Source: Neobacillus sp. FSL H8-0543
GTDB lineage: Bacteria; Bacillota; Bacilli; Bacillales; Cytobacillaceae
Assembly: GCF_038592905.1 (NCBI RefSeq)
Contig: NZ_CP151943.1
Span: forward strand, 3,918,501 to 3,982,500
Length of the DNA: 64,000 nucleotides
Direction: 5' to 3'
Shown one piece after another: positions 52,407-60,151 of this stretch. Under the pieces are notes generated by a model. The model saw only the letters and a list, made by a program, of their open reading frames with translations, did not search any database and was not told the DNA's origin. Every line of letters starts with the position of its first letter. Position 1 is the stretch's first letter. The translations under genes were made by a program, and so were the position numbers.

Positions 52407-52871
52407 ATGAAAAAATTAAGCAGATTAGAAGCTGTACTATGGAATATTGCCTTTCCAGGTTTTACACAGTTATTAACCGGACATTATTTCAAAGGTATAC
52501 TGTTTGTTGCATTGGAGGTGATAGTGAACGTAATGGCTCGTTTTAATCAAGCTATTATGTTCAGCTTCTTAGGTGAGATTCAAAAAGCCCATTCTGTTCT
52601 AAATTATCAGTGGCTAATGTTTTATCCATGTCTCTATTTGTTTTCAATGTGGGATGGTTATCGTACGGCTATGCCAGCAGATGAAAAATACTCCTATCTT
52701 CCATTTGTCTTTGGGGCTTACTTTGTCACAGTTGGATTAATGCTCTCACCAAAGATAGACCTATTTCAGATTCACCCTGGTCCTGTTTTTTTACCCATGA
52801 TATTTTTACTTCCTGGTCTACTCATAGGCTATATACTAAAGTTATTTCTGTCAGGAAAGGCCAATGCATAA
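52407..52871 (+). CDS. Membrane protein of unknown function
   Basis: 154 residues with four or five hydrophobic helices: about 10-28 (short, NIAFPGFTQLLTGHYFKG), 29-50, 68-83, 97-114 and 125-147. The LWNIAFPGFTQLLTGHYFKG start resembles the TM2-type domain opening (FPGxGQLYxGxxxKG), a helix-turn-helix membrane motif. The ribosome site is GCGAG, rather weak. It follows the reductase by 103 bases and is followed by a terminator. Function unknown. Confidence 0.65.
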   Translation: MKKLSRLEAVLWNIAFPGFTQLLTGHYFKGILFVALEVIVNVMARFNQAIMFSFLGEIQKAHSVLNYQWLMFYPCLYLFSMWDGYRTAMPADEKYSYLPFVFGAYFVTVGLMLSPKIDLFQIHPGPVFLPMIFLLPGLLIGYILKLFLSGKANA

Positions 52872-52906
52872 GGCTTCAAACCAAGATTATGGTTTGAAGC
52901 CTTTTG
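52871..52906 (+). terminator. Terminator after the membrane protein gene
   Basis: AGGCTTCAAACC (52871-52882), 8-base loop, GGTTTGAAGCCT (52891-52902), TTTTG. Confidence 0.88.
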
Positions 52907-53003
52907 TGTTAATTATATTTTTCCTAAGCCCCCATAAATTCTGAATCGGGTTCGTAAATCTTTAGTGAAAAAGCGATCGACGAAAAATGATGAGGTGATT
53001 GAT

Positions 53004-53957
53004 TTGAAACATAAAAGCAGCAAGAAAATAAATAAAATAGCAAAAGCAATACTAGCTTTATTAATAACGGGTACAGCATTCTCTGCAACTAATGTTTTTG
53101 CGGAAGAACCGATGGCGCCAATTGAGTTGGAGCTGCAAATTGAGGAACCATCTGAATCAAACGAATTAGTTGAAACCGAAAATGGTCAATTACAGGAGTC
53201 CCCTTCATTAGTTCCAGGCGATTTCTTTTACTTTTCAAAGATCTTATTAGAAAAAATTCAACTTGCCTTTACAATTGACGATATAAAGGAAGCTAGGTTA
53301 ATAGCAGAATATGCTGCCGAACGGCTAGCAGAGGCTGAAGTGTTGTTTGCTGATGGTAATGAAGAAGCTGCCTTAGAAACAATGACTGCAGCGATAGAGC
53401 ATATGGAAAATGCAGATGATATCGTTGACGAACAACCTGCTGATAAACCAGAAGCAGATCAAGAAGGTGTGGTAGCTGTAGAGCTAGAGGTAGAGGTCAT
53501 TTCTAATGATGATGTAGCCTTAGAAGAAGAAAAGGAAGCCGATGTTAAAACAATTCTATCACAAAATATTATTGCCTTAACAGCTGCGATGGAAAAAGTG
53601 AAAAATCCAAAGGCAAAAGCAGCACTACAAAAAAATATTGATAAAAGCTATGCAAAGCTTTCGAAGAAGTTAGAAAAGCAACAAAAAACGGCAGATAAGT
53701 TAATCCGTGAAGAATTGGATAATTCGGAAGAGGAAGTTGAAGTTACAAATGAAGAAATAGAAGCTACTTTACCTGTCTCACCTTCAAAACATGAACTTCG
53801 TAAAGCTGAAAAAAAGGAAAAGAAAAAAATTCAACAAGAAGCAAAACAACAAAAACATGAAGCAAAACATCAGATGAAAGAGGAAAAAGCAGAAGAAAAA
53901 AAACACCTTAAAGAAAAGAAAAAAGAGAATAAAGGCAATAATGGTAATAAAGGCTAA
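53004..53957 (+). CDS. Exported DUF5667-domain protein
   Basis: 317 residues from a TTG start preferred because GAGGTG lies 6 bases upstream and because it gives a conventional signal peptide (KINKIAKAILALLITGTAFS, cleavage near NVFAEE). A GTG 39 bases earlier is in frame but less likely. The DUF5667 helix bundle spans about 75-130 (PGDFFYFSKILLEKIQLAFT, AEYAAERLAEAEVLFADGN). An acidic middle and a Lys/Glu-rich, highly charged C-terminus follow, with KKE-type repeats. DUF5667 proteins often accompany sigma/anti-sigma genes; sigI-rsgI lies just downstream. Its promoter shares a CCCCCATAAA word with sigI. Confidence 0.8.
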   Translation: MKHKSSKKINKIAKAILALLITGTAFSATNVFAEEPMAPIELELQIEEPSESNELVETENGQLQESPSLVPGDFFYFSKILLEKIQLAFTIDDIKEARLIAEYAAERLAEAEVLFADGNEEAALETMTAAIEHMENADDIVDEQPADKPEADQEGVVAVELEVEVISNDDVALEEEKEADVKTILSQNIIALTAAMEKVKNPKAKAALQKNIDKSYAKLSKKLEKQQKTADKLIREELDNSEEEVEVTNEEIEATLPVSPSKHELRKAEKKEKKKIQQEAKQQKHEAKHQMKEEKAEEKKHLKEKKKENKGNNGNKG

Positions 53958-54030
53958 GGGAATTAATCTTCGTTAACATTAAGTTGGAAAAGATAGTCAT
54001 TTTTGGAGTCTATCTTTTCTCTATGCCCTC

Positions 54031-54048
54031 ACCCCCATAAAATCCGAA
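54031..54048 (+). promoter_or_regulatory. Possible SigI-type promoter motif upstream of sigI
   Basis: ACCCCCATAAAATCCGAA at 54031-54048. SigI promoters are described with an ACCCCC -35 and a CGAA -10, but here the two words are only 7-8 bases apart, shorter than expected, so the call is tentative. The related CCCCCATAAA plus TGAATCGG occurs at 52929 before the DUF5667 gene. Confidence 0.35.
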
Positions 54049-54092
54049 ATAACAACCGTATGTTATAATTGGGTTCAAAGAGAGGTGAGACA

Positions 54093-54839
54093 ATGCTAGG
54101 TTTATTGTTTATGACCAAGAAAAAGAAAAGAACCTTAGAAGAATCTGTCAGTTTAATTCAACAGGGCGACCAGTTACTGTTAAATGAGGTAATCGAAGCG
54201 TATAAACCATTTATAGCGAAATCTGTTTCCTCTGTTTGTAAACGATATATATATGAAACGGATGATGAATTTAGCATTGGGCTAATTGCATTTAACGATT
54301 CAATTGAAAAGTATTCCCCTGAACGCGGAAGTTCACTATTAAGTTTTTCTGAAGTTTTAATTAAAAGAAGAGTGATTGATTATATTAGGAAGCAATCTAA
54401 AAACCAGCATATAAGATTGGATTTATTCAACTCTGAATATGAAGAAGAATCCTCTGGTACAGTTATAGTTAATGAACTTTCAATTGAGGACTATAAGAAA
54501 AAGTCTGATGAAGAACTAAGGATAGATGAGATTAGTCAGTTTCAAACTTTATTAGCCTCATATGACTTGAGTTTCAACGAATTAATTAAGAACTCACCAA
54601 AGCACGTTGATGCAAGAATGAATGCCATTTTAGTTGCTAAAAAGTTAGTGGATAATAGGGAGTTAAAAAGTTATTTGTTTGAAAAAAAGAGACTTCCAAT
54701 CAAAGAATTAGAAACTATGGTTGATGTCAGCCGAAAGACGATTGAGCGTAATCGAAAATATATTATTGCTATTGCGCTTATTTTATCAAGTGATTATGTT
54801 TATCTGAAGGATTACCTAAAGGGGGTGTTAGAAACATGA
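54093..54839 (+). CDS. sigI: RNA polymerase sigma factor SigI
   Basis: 248 residues from ATG 54093 (GAGGTG 5 bases upstream). It lacks the canonical region 4 of other sigma-70 factors but has the SigI pattern: ESVSLIQQGDQLLLNEVIEA with KPFIAKSVSSVCKRYI near the N-terminus, DDEFSIGLIAFNDSIEKYSP (sigma2), SFSEVLIKRRVIDYIRKQSK, and a C-terminal helix-turn-helix VSRKTIERNRKYIIAIALI. It responds to heat and wall stress in B. subtilis. It overlaps rsgI by 4 bases. Confidence 0.92.
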   Translation: MLGLLFMTKKKKRTLEESVSLIQQGDQLLLNEVIEAYKPFIAKSVSSVCKRYIYETDDEFSIGLIAFNDSIEKYSPERGSSLLSFSEVLIKRRVIDYIRKQSKNQHIRLDLFNSEYEEESSGTVIVNELSIEDYKKKSDEELRIDEISQFQTLLASYDLSFNELIKNSPKHVDARMNAILVAKKLVDNRELKSYLFEKKRLPIKELETMVDVSRKTIERNRKYIIAIALILSSDYVYLKDYLKGVLET

Positions 54840-55888
54840 AAAAGGGAATTATTATGGAAATGGATGATTCTTATTTAACTTTATTAACCCCTGACGGTGA
54901 ATTTTGCCGTGCACATAAACAAGATTTACCATATACAGTAGGTGATGAGATACATTTTTTTCCGATAACGGAGCAACAGAGAAATAAAATTATGGACACA
55001 TTCAAAAATATTTTTAAGTTAAAATCAATATGGATGTCGACTGCTGTTTTGCTTATTTTTCTAGTCACAGTTGTTCCGGTGTATCAAAGTAATAGGGCAT
55101 ACGCCTATGTGTCGATTGATGTGAACCCTAGCATTGAACTTGGTCTAAATAAGAATATGAAGGTTGTTGAATTAACAGGATATAATAAAGAAGGAGAACA
55201 AATCGTCTCCCAAATTTCAGAGTGGAAGAAAAGGGACGTTTCAGAAATAACGGAACGGATCCTGACAGAATTAAAAAACGAAGGCTTTGTTAAGGATGAA
55301 CCAATCATCATATCAACCGTTCGTACGGAAAACCTTGAGGAAAAGGTTGAACTAAAACTAGAACAAAATATTAAAGAAATCAAACAAACCGTAAATAAAC
55401 AGCATTTAGAAGTAAATATGGTTACTACTACCGAAGCAGAACTAGAAAAGGCCCATGATCTCGGTGTTACGGCGGGGAAATATCAAGAAGTCAAAAAGGA
55501 ATTAGCCGAAAAGAAACAAAATAAAGTTAAAAATCAAAATAAAAATAAGAATACGAACAAAGCCGAGAATCAAAATAATAATAAGAACAAGACCGAGAAT
55601 CAAAATAATAATAAGAACAAGACCGAGAATCAAAATAATATTAAGGATTCAAACAAAAATGAGATTCCGCCAGGACAATTAAAAAAGCAAGATGAATCCA
55701 ATATAATAGAAAAAAATCATTCAGAAGTTAAAGCAAAAGGGAATTTCGAAAAACAAATACCGCCAGGTCAGCTGAAAAAGATTAATGGAGATACTGGTAA
55801 GAATAGTAACCAATATATTGGGAAAGAAAAACATTCAAATGGAAAAGGAAATTCAAATAAAAAAGAAAATCGTGGAAAAAATAACTAA
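54836..55888 (+). CDS. rsgI: Anti-sigma-I factor RsgI
   Basis: 350 residues. The N-terminal RsgI anti-sigma domain (about 1-50: MKKGIIMEMDDSYLTLLTPD) is cytoplasmic, one transmembrane helix follows (about 64-83), then the periplasmic domain with AYVSIDVNPSIELGLNKNMK (the conserved RsgI-type autoproteolysed motif region). The C-terminus is very Asn/Lys-rich, with three copies of a 10-residue ENQNNNKNKT unit and two IPPGQLKK motifs. No sugar-binding module is visible, unlike cellulolytic clostridial RsgI proteins. Translationally coupled to sigI. Confidence 0.9.
   Translation: MKKGIIMEMDDSYLTLLTPDGEFCRAHKQDLPYTVGDEIHFFPITEQQRNKIMDTFKNIFKLKSIWMSTAVLLIFLVTVVPVYQSNRAYAYVSIDVNPSIELGLNKNMKVVELTGYNKEGEQIVSQISEWKKRDVSEITERILTELKNEGFVKDEPIIISTVRTENLEEKVELKLEQNIKEIKQTVNKQHLEVNMVTTTEAELEKAHDLGVTAGKYQEVKKELAEKKQNKVKNQNKNKNTNKAENQNNNKNKTENQNNNKNKTENQNNIKDSNKNEIPPGQLKKQDESNIIEKNHSEVKAKGNFEKQIPPGQLKKINGDTGKNSNQYIGKEKHSNGKGNSNKKENRGKNN
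55561..55650 (+). repeat. Three tandem 30-bp units in rsgI
   Basis: Units begin at 55561, 55591 and 55621 with AGCCGAGAAT or GACCGAGAAT; the first two are nearly identical, the third diverges after 20 bases. They encode repeats of ENQNNNKNKT. Slippage could vary their number between strains. Confidence 0.8.
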
Positions 55889-55912
55889 GTCCGGCTGAAA
55901 GCCGGACTTTTT
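55887..55912. terminator. Terminator between rsgI and the SASP gene
   Basis: AAGTCCGGCT (55887-55896), GAA, AGCCGGACTT (55900-55909), then TTT. It lies at the end of rsgI and near the 3' end of the convergent SASP gene. Confidence 0.88.
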
Positions 55913-55927
55913 GCCATGTTTATGAAG

Positions 55928-56131
55928 TTATTGTTTTGGAAATTGACCTGACATTTGTGCTTGTGCCTGTTGCACCAATCTTTTTGTAATTTCGCCGCCT
56001 ACAGAACCATTCGCACGGGAAACTGTATCAGACCCAAGGTTTACTCCAAATTCCTGGGCAATTTCATACTTTACTTGATCTAGATATTGTTCTATTCCTG
56101 GAACTAATAATTTATTGCTGCTGTTTGCCAT
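55928..56131 (-). CDS. Alpha/beta-type small acid-soluble spore protein
   Basis: 67 residues. It carries the family signature: [20 protein letters not shown], then [20 protein letters not shown], with [14 protein letters not shown] at the end. EIAQEFGV is the GPR-protease cleavage motif region (E-I-A). These proteins coat and protect DNA in the dormant spore and supply amino acids on germination. The ribosome site is AAGGAG. It is expected to be SigG-dependent; the leader contains a 10-bp inverted repeat. Confidence 0.93.
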   Translation of the reverse strand: MANSSNKLLVPGIEQYLDQVKYEIAQEFGVNLGSDTVSRANGSVGGEITKRLVQQAQAQMSGQFPKQ

Positions 56132-56155
56132 TTTCTTTCAACTCCTTAAATATTC

Positions 56156-56185
56156 AATACAGAGAGTAAATACCTTCTCTGTATT
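56156..56185 (-). other. Inverted repeat in the SASP gene leader
   Basis: AATACAGAGA (56156-56165) and its exact reverse complement TCTCTGTATT (56176-56185), 10-base loop. It starts 25 bases upstream of the SASP start on the minus strand. It could form a leader hairpin or be a dimeric operator. Confidence 0.45.
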
Positions 56186-56270
56186 AAATAGTGTTTATTA
56201 ATTTCATTCTTTTCATAAGTGGTAATGTTTTCGAATTTTGTATTTTTGAATCCAGTCCTGTGCCTTCTTA

Positions 56271-56624
56271 TTAGTCGGCCCCTTTACCTACATCTTTGGT
56301 TGGATGCATGAATGGATAGGCATGTGGTTTCTTTTTACTTTCGAGCAGTTCCCGATTTTCAGGTGTATTCCAGCCAATATCATTTGTGGGATGTACCCAT
56401 TCCTCGCCGGCCATAATATTTGGATCTGTATTCTCTGTCCAATTTTCCAATGGTGAATTAGCTGATGAGTAAAAGCTATCGCCGATCACTACACCATGTT
56501 CATTAACGAAAGGAGGCTGCATATTGATTCCAGTTCCTTCAAAACTTGGTGCATTGATTTGATGAGGCATGGTTTCAGCGATGCTTAATTTTTGTGACTT
56601 ATCATTTTTCTTCTTTTGGGTCAT
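56271..56624 (-). CDS. DUF3905-type protein
   Basis: 117 residues from ATG 56624 (GGGAGTG upstream); an ATG 15 bases earlier has no ribosome site. Hydrophilic and Pro/Asn-rich, no membrane segment, with repeated WVHPTNDIGW and MHPTKDVG motifs (HPTxDxG twice) and NEHGVVIGDSFYSS. It resembles the DUF3905 family seen in spore formers; no function is established. The neighbouring spore genes suggest a sporulation context. Monocistronic on the minus strand. Confidence 0.65.
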   Translation of the reverse strand: MTQKKKNDKSQKLSIAETMPHQINAPSFEGTGINMQPPFVNEHGVVIGDSFYSSANSPLENWTENTDPNIMAGEEWVHPTNDIGWNTPENRELLESKKKPHAYPFMHPTKDVGKGAD

Positions 56625-56756
56625 TCGATTCACTCCCATTTTTCCTTATTTTCTTCAGATAATACAAATTTATTAATGAAAAAAAAGGAAGTGATGAATT
56701 TGGCTCGTTTGATTAAAACTAAAGATGTAACTAAAACCATTAGGAGGAAATATACG

Positions 56757-56918
56757 ATGGCTAAACGAAAAGCAGAATTTGATGCAGTCGAAAAATATAC
56801 AAAAACACCACATAAGAATGTTCAGGAAAGTGAATTTTCAGCTGAATTCGCTGATGAGGATAATTCCATTCGTTTTGCGAATCGTAATTCAAAGCTTGGA
56901 AAAAAAGGGAGAAGCTAA
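56757..56918 (+). CDS. Small basic protein with EFSAEFADE motif
   Basis: 53 residues from ATG 56757, with GGAGGAA 9 bases upstream; the frame stays open to earlier starts at 56694 and 56700. Basic ends flank an acidic centre ESEFSAEFADEDN. The next gene, which overlaps by one base, carries a related REEFSVEFGDVNG. The motif recalls the GPR-cleavage-like EFA(S)E sequences of gamma-type spore proteins, but homology is not shown. Probably a spore- or forespore-related peptide. Function not recognised. Confidence 0.6.
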   Translation: MAKRKAEFDAVEKYTKTPHKNVQESEFSAEFADEDNSIRFANRNSKLGKKGRS

Positions 56919-57049
56919 TGAAGGAGAAGAAAAAGAAAGAAATCCCCCGAGAGGAATTTAGCGTTGAATTTGGCGATGTAAACGGTACAAAGCTATATGA
57001 AATTCTTCAGCCAAGGAACAACAAGAAAAAATCCTCAAAAGGAAAATAA
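56918..57049 (+). CDS. Small basic protein with EFSVEFGD motif
   Basis: 43 residues: basic N-terminus (MKEKKKKEIP), REEFSVEFGDVNGTKLYEIL, then QPRNNKKKSSKGK. ATG 56918 overlaps the TAA of the upstream gene (TAATG), and its ribosome site AAGGGAG lies in that gene's end, so the two are translationally coupled. It shares the EFSxEFxD motif with the upstream protein. Function unknown; basic peptides with this compactness suit nucleic-acid or spore-core binding. Confidence 0.55.
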   Translation: MKEKKKKEIPREEFSVEFGDVNGTKLYEILQPRNNKKKSSKGK

Positions 57050-57072
57050 GCCGGCAAATCTGCCGGCTATTT

Positions 57073-58818
57073 TTATTTTAAAATAAATGGATAGATAAAG
57101 GTTTGCCCGTTGATTGGGTCAAAATAAACCAATAAATAGGTTGGATTGTTTACAATTTCACCTGTCATTAAATAATGGTTCATATCAAAAGGAACTTGTT
57201 CAAGCATCGTATGCTTGTATAATTCCTTTTCATCAAGCTGTAATTCCAAATAGGTTTCCCCTAAGAGCAAAGGCTGTGCTGTTATTTGTTTATAAACTTG
57301 GACTCTTTGTCTTTTATCAATACTTGTATCCCACCAAGGCTTCCGTGGTTTGTATTTATGATTTTTTAGATAATCATACTTCATTAACCCTCCGATTGTT
57401 TGGAGTTCACCTTCAGACTGATATTTAAAGAACGAGTACAGTCTGCGAAATAAATCTTCTAGTTGATGCCCAATTCTTGACCAACCCTGTTTATCCCAAT
57501 AGGAACCAAACTCCTGAAAAAAGTCAAAAGGTGAAGGGAAAATATTAGTTACTAAGTATTCAATCGTACGATCCATGCGATGGTCATTCCAATATTTCTC
57601 TAGCACATCTTCCACTTGTTTAATTCGTACAATATCGTCAAAAGACAAAACATTATTCCCTAATATTTCATATGGAGAATGATCCATATAGACATAATCA
57701 TGCTCCTTTGCACGAAGGCGCAATCCCGTGCCTCTTAGCATTTTCAAAAAGCCTAACTGGAGTTCTTCAGGACGCATTTCAAAAACATCATTGAATGTTT
57801 TACGAAAAGAGGAATAGTCTTCCTCTGGCAGACCGGCAATTAAATCAAGATGCTGGTCAATTTTACCTCCATCCTTCACCATTGTTACCGTTCTGGTCAA
57901 TTTTGAGAAATTTTGCTTACGCATGACAAGTTCATTCGTATAATCATTCGTTGATTGAACGCCAATTTCAAACCGGAATAACCCTTTTGGTGCCTCATTA
58001 TTTAAAAACTCGATTACCTCTGGCCTCATAATATCAGCGGTAATCTCAAATTGGAACACGGTTCCAGGAAGATGCTCATCAATTAAAAATCGGAACATTT
58101 CCATTGCATAGCTTCTGCTGATATTAAAAGTTCTATCAACGAACTTTAACGTTTTTGCCCCATTCGCCATTAAATAACGAATATCATCCTTAATTTTTTC
58201 TCTATCAAAATAGCGTACCCCTACTTCTATAGATGAAAGACAAAATTGACAGCTGAATGGACAACCACGGCTTGTTTCAATATAAGTCACTCGTTTTCCT
58301 AGATGAACAAGGTCTTCAGTAAAACGGTAAGGAGAGGGTAGCTCCTTCAGGTCTAGCTTATTCATTTGTGGAGTTATCTTTACATGATCCTTCTCACGGT
58401 AGGCAATTCCATGGACATTTTTAAAATTATCTTTATCTTTAAGTTCAAAAAGTAGCTGTTTAAAGGTTTTTTCGCCTTCACCAAGTACGATGTAATCAAC
58501 GTTTGGAACTTTCTTCATCCATTCAACCGTATCGTAGCTGACCTCAGGACCGCCAAAGACAATCTGAATCGACTTGTCGATCTTTTTAAGCATATTAACA
58601 ACCTTTATCGTTTCTTCGATATTCCAAATATAACAACTAAAGCCAATAACAGTTGGTTTTTGTTGATAGAGATCCGTCACGATATTTATAATTGGATCCT
58701 TAATCGTGTATTCCTTCAAATTAATATCAAATTCTGGAGAAGCGTACGCTTTTAAATAGCGAATGGCAAGGTTAGTATGTATATATTTAGCATTTAACGT
58801 ACAACAAATAACATTCAT
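57073..58818 (-). CDS. B12-binding-domain radical SAM protein (DUF4080-type)
   Basis: 581 residues from ATG 58818 (AAGGAG 7 bases upstream). An N-terminal cobalamin-binding-like Rossmann domain (about 1-140) contains GFSCYIWNIEET and FGGPEVSYD. The radical SAM domain (about 175-390) has the CxxxCxxC iron-sulphur motif at Cys186, Cys190 and Cys193 (GCPFSCQFC). The DUF4080-type C-terminus follows (about 400-581). The group modifies unknown small molecules or peptides; substrate not known. Monocistronic, no terminator seen on its 3' side. Confidence 0.88.
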   Translation of the reverse strand: MNVICCTLNAKYIHTNLAIRYLKAYASPEFDINLKEYTIKDPIINIVTDLYQQKPTVIGFSCYIWNIEETIKVVNMLKKIDKSIQIVFGGPEVSYDTVEWMKKVPNVDYIVLGEGEKTFKQLLFELKDKDNFKNVHGIAYREKDHVKITPQMNKLDLKELPSPYRFTEDLVHLGKRVTYIETSRGCPFSCQFCLSSIEVGVRYFDREKIKDDIRYLMANGAKTLKFVDRTFNISRSYAMEMFRFLIDEHLPGTVFQFEITADIMRPEVIEFLNNEAPKGLFRFEIGVQSTNDYTNELVMRKQNFSKLTRTVTMVKDGGKIDQHLDLIAGLPEEDYSSFRKTFNDVFEMRPEELQLGFLKMLRGTGLRLRAKEHDYVYMDHSPYEILGNNVLSFDDIVRIKQVEDVLEKYWNDHRMDRTIEYLVTNIFPSPFDFFQEFGSYWDKQGWSRIGHQLEDLFRRLYSFFKYQSEGELQTIGGLMKYDYLKNHKYKPRKPWWDTSIDKRQRVQVYKQITAQPLLLGETYLELQLDEKELYKHTMLEQVPFDMNHYLMTGEIVNNPTYLLVYFDPINGQTFIYPFILK

Positions 58819-59137
58819 CAAAAAACTCCTTTGTCAATTTAAAACAATATTCTATTATATCCCATTTTCGGCAAAAACGGTAGTTTTGAGACATCGGTAA
58901 ACAAAAGGTATTGAATAATCGACCTCCTGTTATACTACAGTAATTCCTCTGTTGTATTTTGATAAGACGGAAAGAAAGTCTTTAAAATTAACAGTTTAAG
59001 AAAAAATAGTAAATGTGTTTCACAGTTTTTCTAGCTGTGTTTAACTTTTGTCACAGCGCTAAAGAAATAAATCTACTACAATATATCTGGGGTAATTAAA
59101 TTATAACAATTTATTGAACAAAAATTGGGGGGAGAAT
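58819..59137 (+). other. Intergenic region upstream of the oxidoreductase operon
   Basis: About 320 bases. Alternating CACAG and CTGTG words at 59017-59058 (CACAG-TTTTTCTAG-CTGTG and CTGTG-N12-CACAG) make nested inverted repeats that may bind a regulator or fold in RNA. A TTATACTACAG stretch near 58938 may be a -10. I could not assign a promoter with confidence. GGGGGGAG precedes the first gene. Confidence 0.4.
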
Positions 59138-60151
59138 ATGTCTATTTTACCGAAAAAAAATGAACTTGGATTTTTTGAAATCCGTCTAGAATCTATTGGT
59201 GGCCTGGGAGCTAACCTTGCAGGAAAAATGTTGGCAGAAGCTGGAGTATTTAGTCTTGGCTTAAAAGGGTCAAATTTTTCATCGTATGGTTCTGAAAAGA
59301 AAGGGTCTCCAGTAAAGAGTTTCGTGCGTTTTTGTGAACCAGATGTAGAAATTAGGGATCATAGCCCGATTGAACAACCACATATCGTTGGAGTTTTCCA
59401 TGAAGCACTATATAGAACCGTGAATGTCGTCAGTGGCCTGGATGCTGATGGGATTGTCCTCGTAAACTCGGCAAGAGAATTTGATGATGTTAAAAGAGAT
59501 TTACAGCTAGAGTACGGTACACTGGCAATCGTTGATGCCCTGTCAATTGCTGTTGAAGAAAAGACAAAAGTAAATACGGCAATGCTAGGTGCTTTATATC
59601 GTATTTGCGATTTCTTAAATCCGGAATCGATGAGAGATGTTATTCGGAAAACATTTACAAAAAAATATCCACATCTTGTGGAACCAAATATTCGCACCTT
59701 TGACCGCGGATATAATGAGGTTCAATTTAAAACCTATGAAGTACCTGAAGGGGCTAAAGGGAAAGCGTTTACACGTCCTTTGCCGATGCTTGGCTACTTG
59801 ACCCAGGAAATCGGAGGTGTCATGGTATCTCAAGCAAATAGTATTTTTAAAGATTTGAGCGGCTCTCGGCAAGGATTCCTTCCCGAGTTCAAGCAAGATA
59901 AATGTATTCACTGCGCAGCATGTGATAATGTTTGTCCAGACTTTTGCTTCGTTTGGGAAGAAGGAGAGGATAAGCGCGGCAGGAAGCAAATGTTCCTTAA
60001 AGGGATTGATTATCAATATTGTAAAGGTTGCCTGAAATGCGTTGAAGCCTGTCCGACTGATGCACTTGGCGAACTTCGTGAAATGCTGGGGTATGCAGAT
60101 GAAAACCGCATGAAACAAAACTTTCCCTATATTTCAGGAGGTGCTCTCTAA
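59138..60151 (+). CDS. 2-oxoacid:ferredoxin oxidoreductase, gamma/delta subunit
   Basis: 337 residues from ATG 59138. The N-terminal part (about 10-200) is the pyruvate-ferredoxin oxidoreductase gamma domain (IRLESIGGLGANLAGKMLAE). The C-terminal delta part carries two 4Fe-4S sites, CIHCAACDNVCP near 253-266 and CKGCLKCVEACP near 290-303, for electron transfer to ferredoxin. It overlaps the alpha-beta gene by one base (TAATG), giving a compact two-gene complex. Likely substrate is pyruvate, making acetyl-CoA or carbon fixation in reverse, but other 2-oxoacids are possible. Confidence 0.88.
   Translation: MSILPKKNELGFFEIRLESIGGLGANLAGKMLAEAGVFSLGLKGSNFSSYGSEKKGSPVKSFVRFCEPDVEIRDHSPIEQPHIVGVFHEALYRTVNVVSGLDADGIVLVNSAREFDDVKRDLQLEYGTLAIVDALSIAVEEKTKVNTAMLGALYRICDFLNPESMRDVIRKTFTKKYPHLVEPNIRTFDRGYNEVQFKTYEVPEGAKGKAFTRPLPMLGYLTQEIGGVMVSQANSIFKDLSGSRQGFLPEFKQDKCIHCAACDNVCPDFCFVWEEGEDKRGRKQMFLKGIDYQYCKGCLKCVEACPTDALGELREMLGYADENRMKQNFPYISGGAL

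Noticed and set aside
57114..57428. 104-residue reading frame opposite the radical SAM gene
   Set aside because: Antisense shadow without ribosome site or recognisable domain.
59615..60118. 167-residue antisense reading frame
   Set aside because: Lies wholly opposite the gamma/delta oxidoreductase gene, whose motifs are clear.
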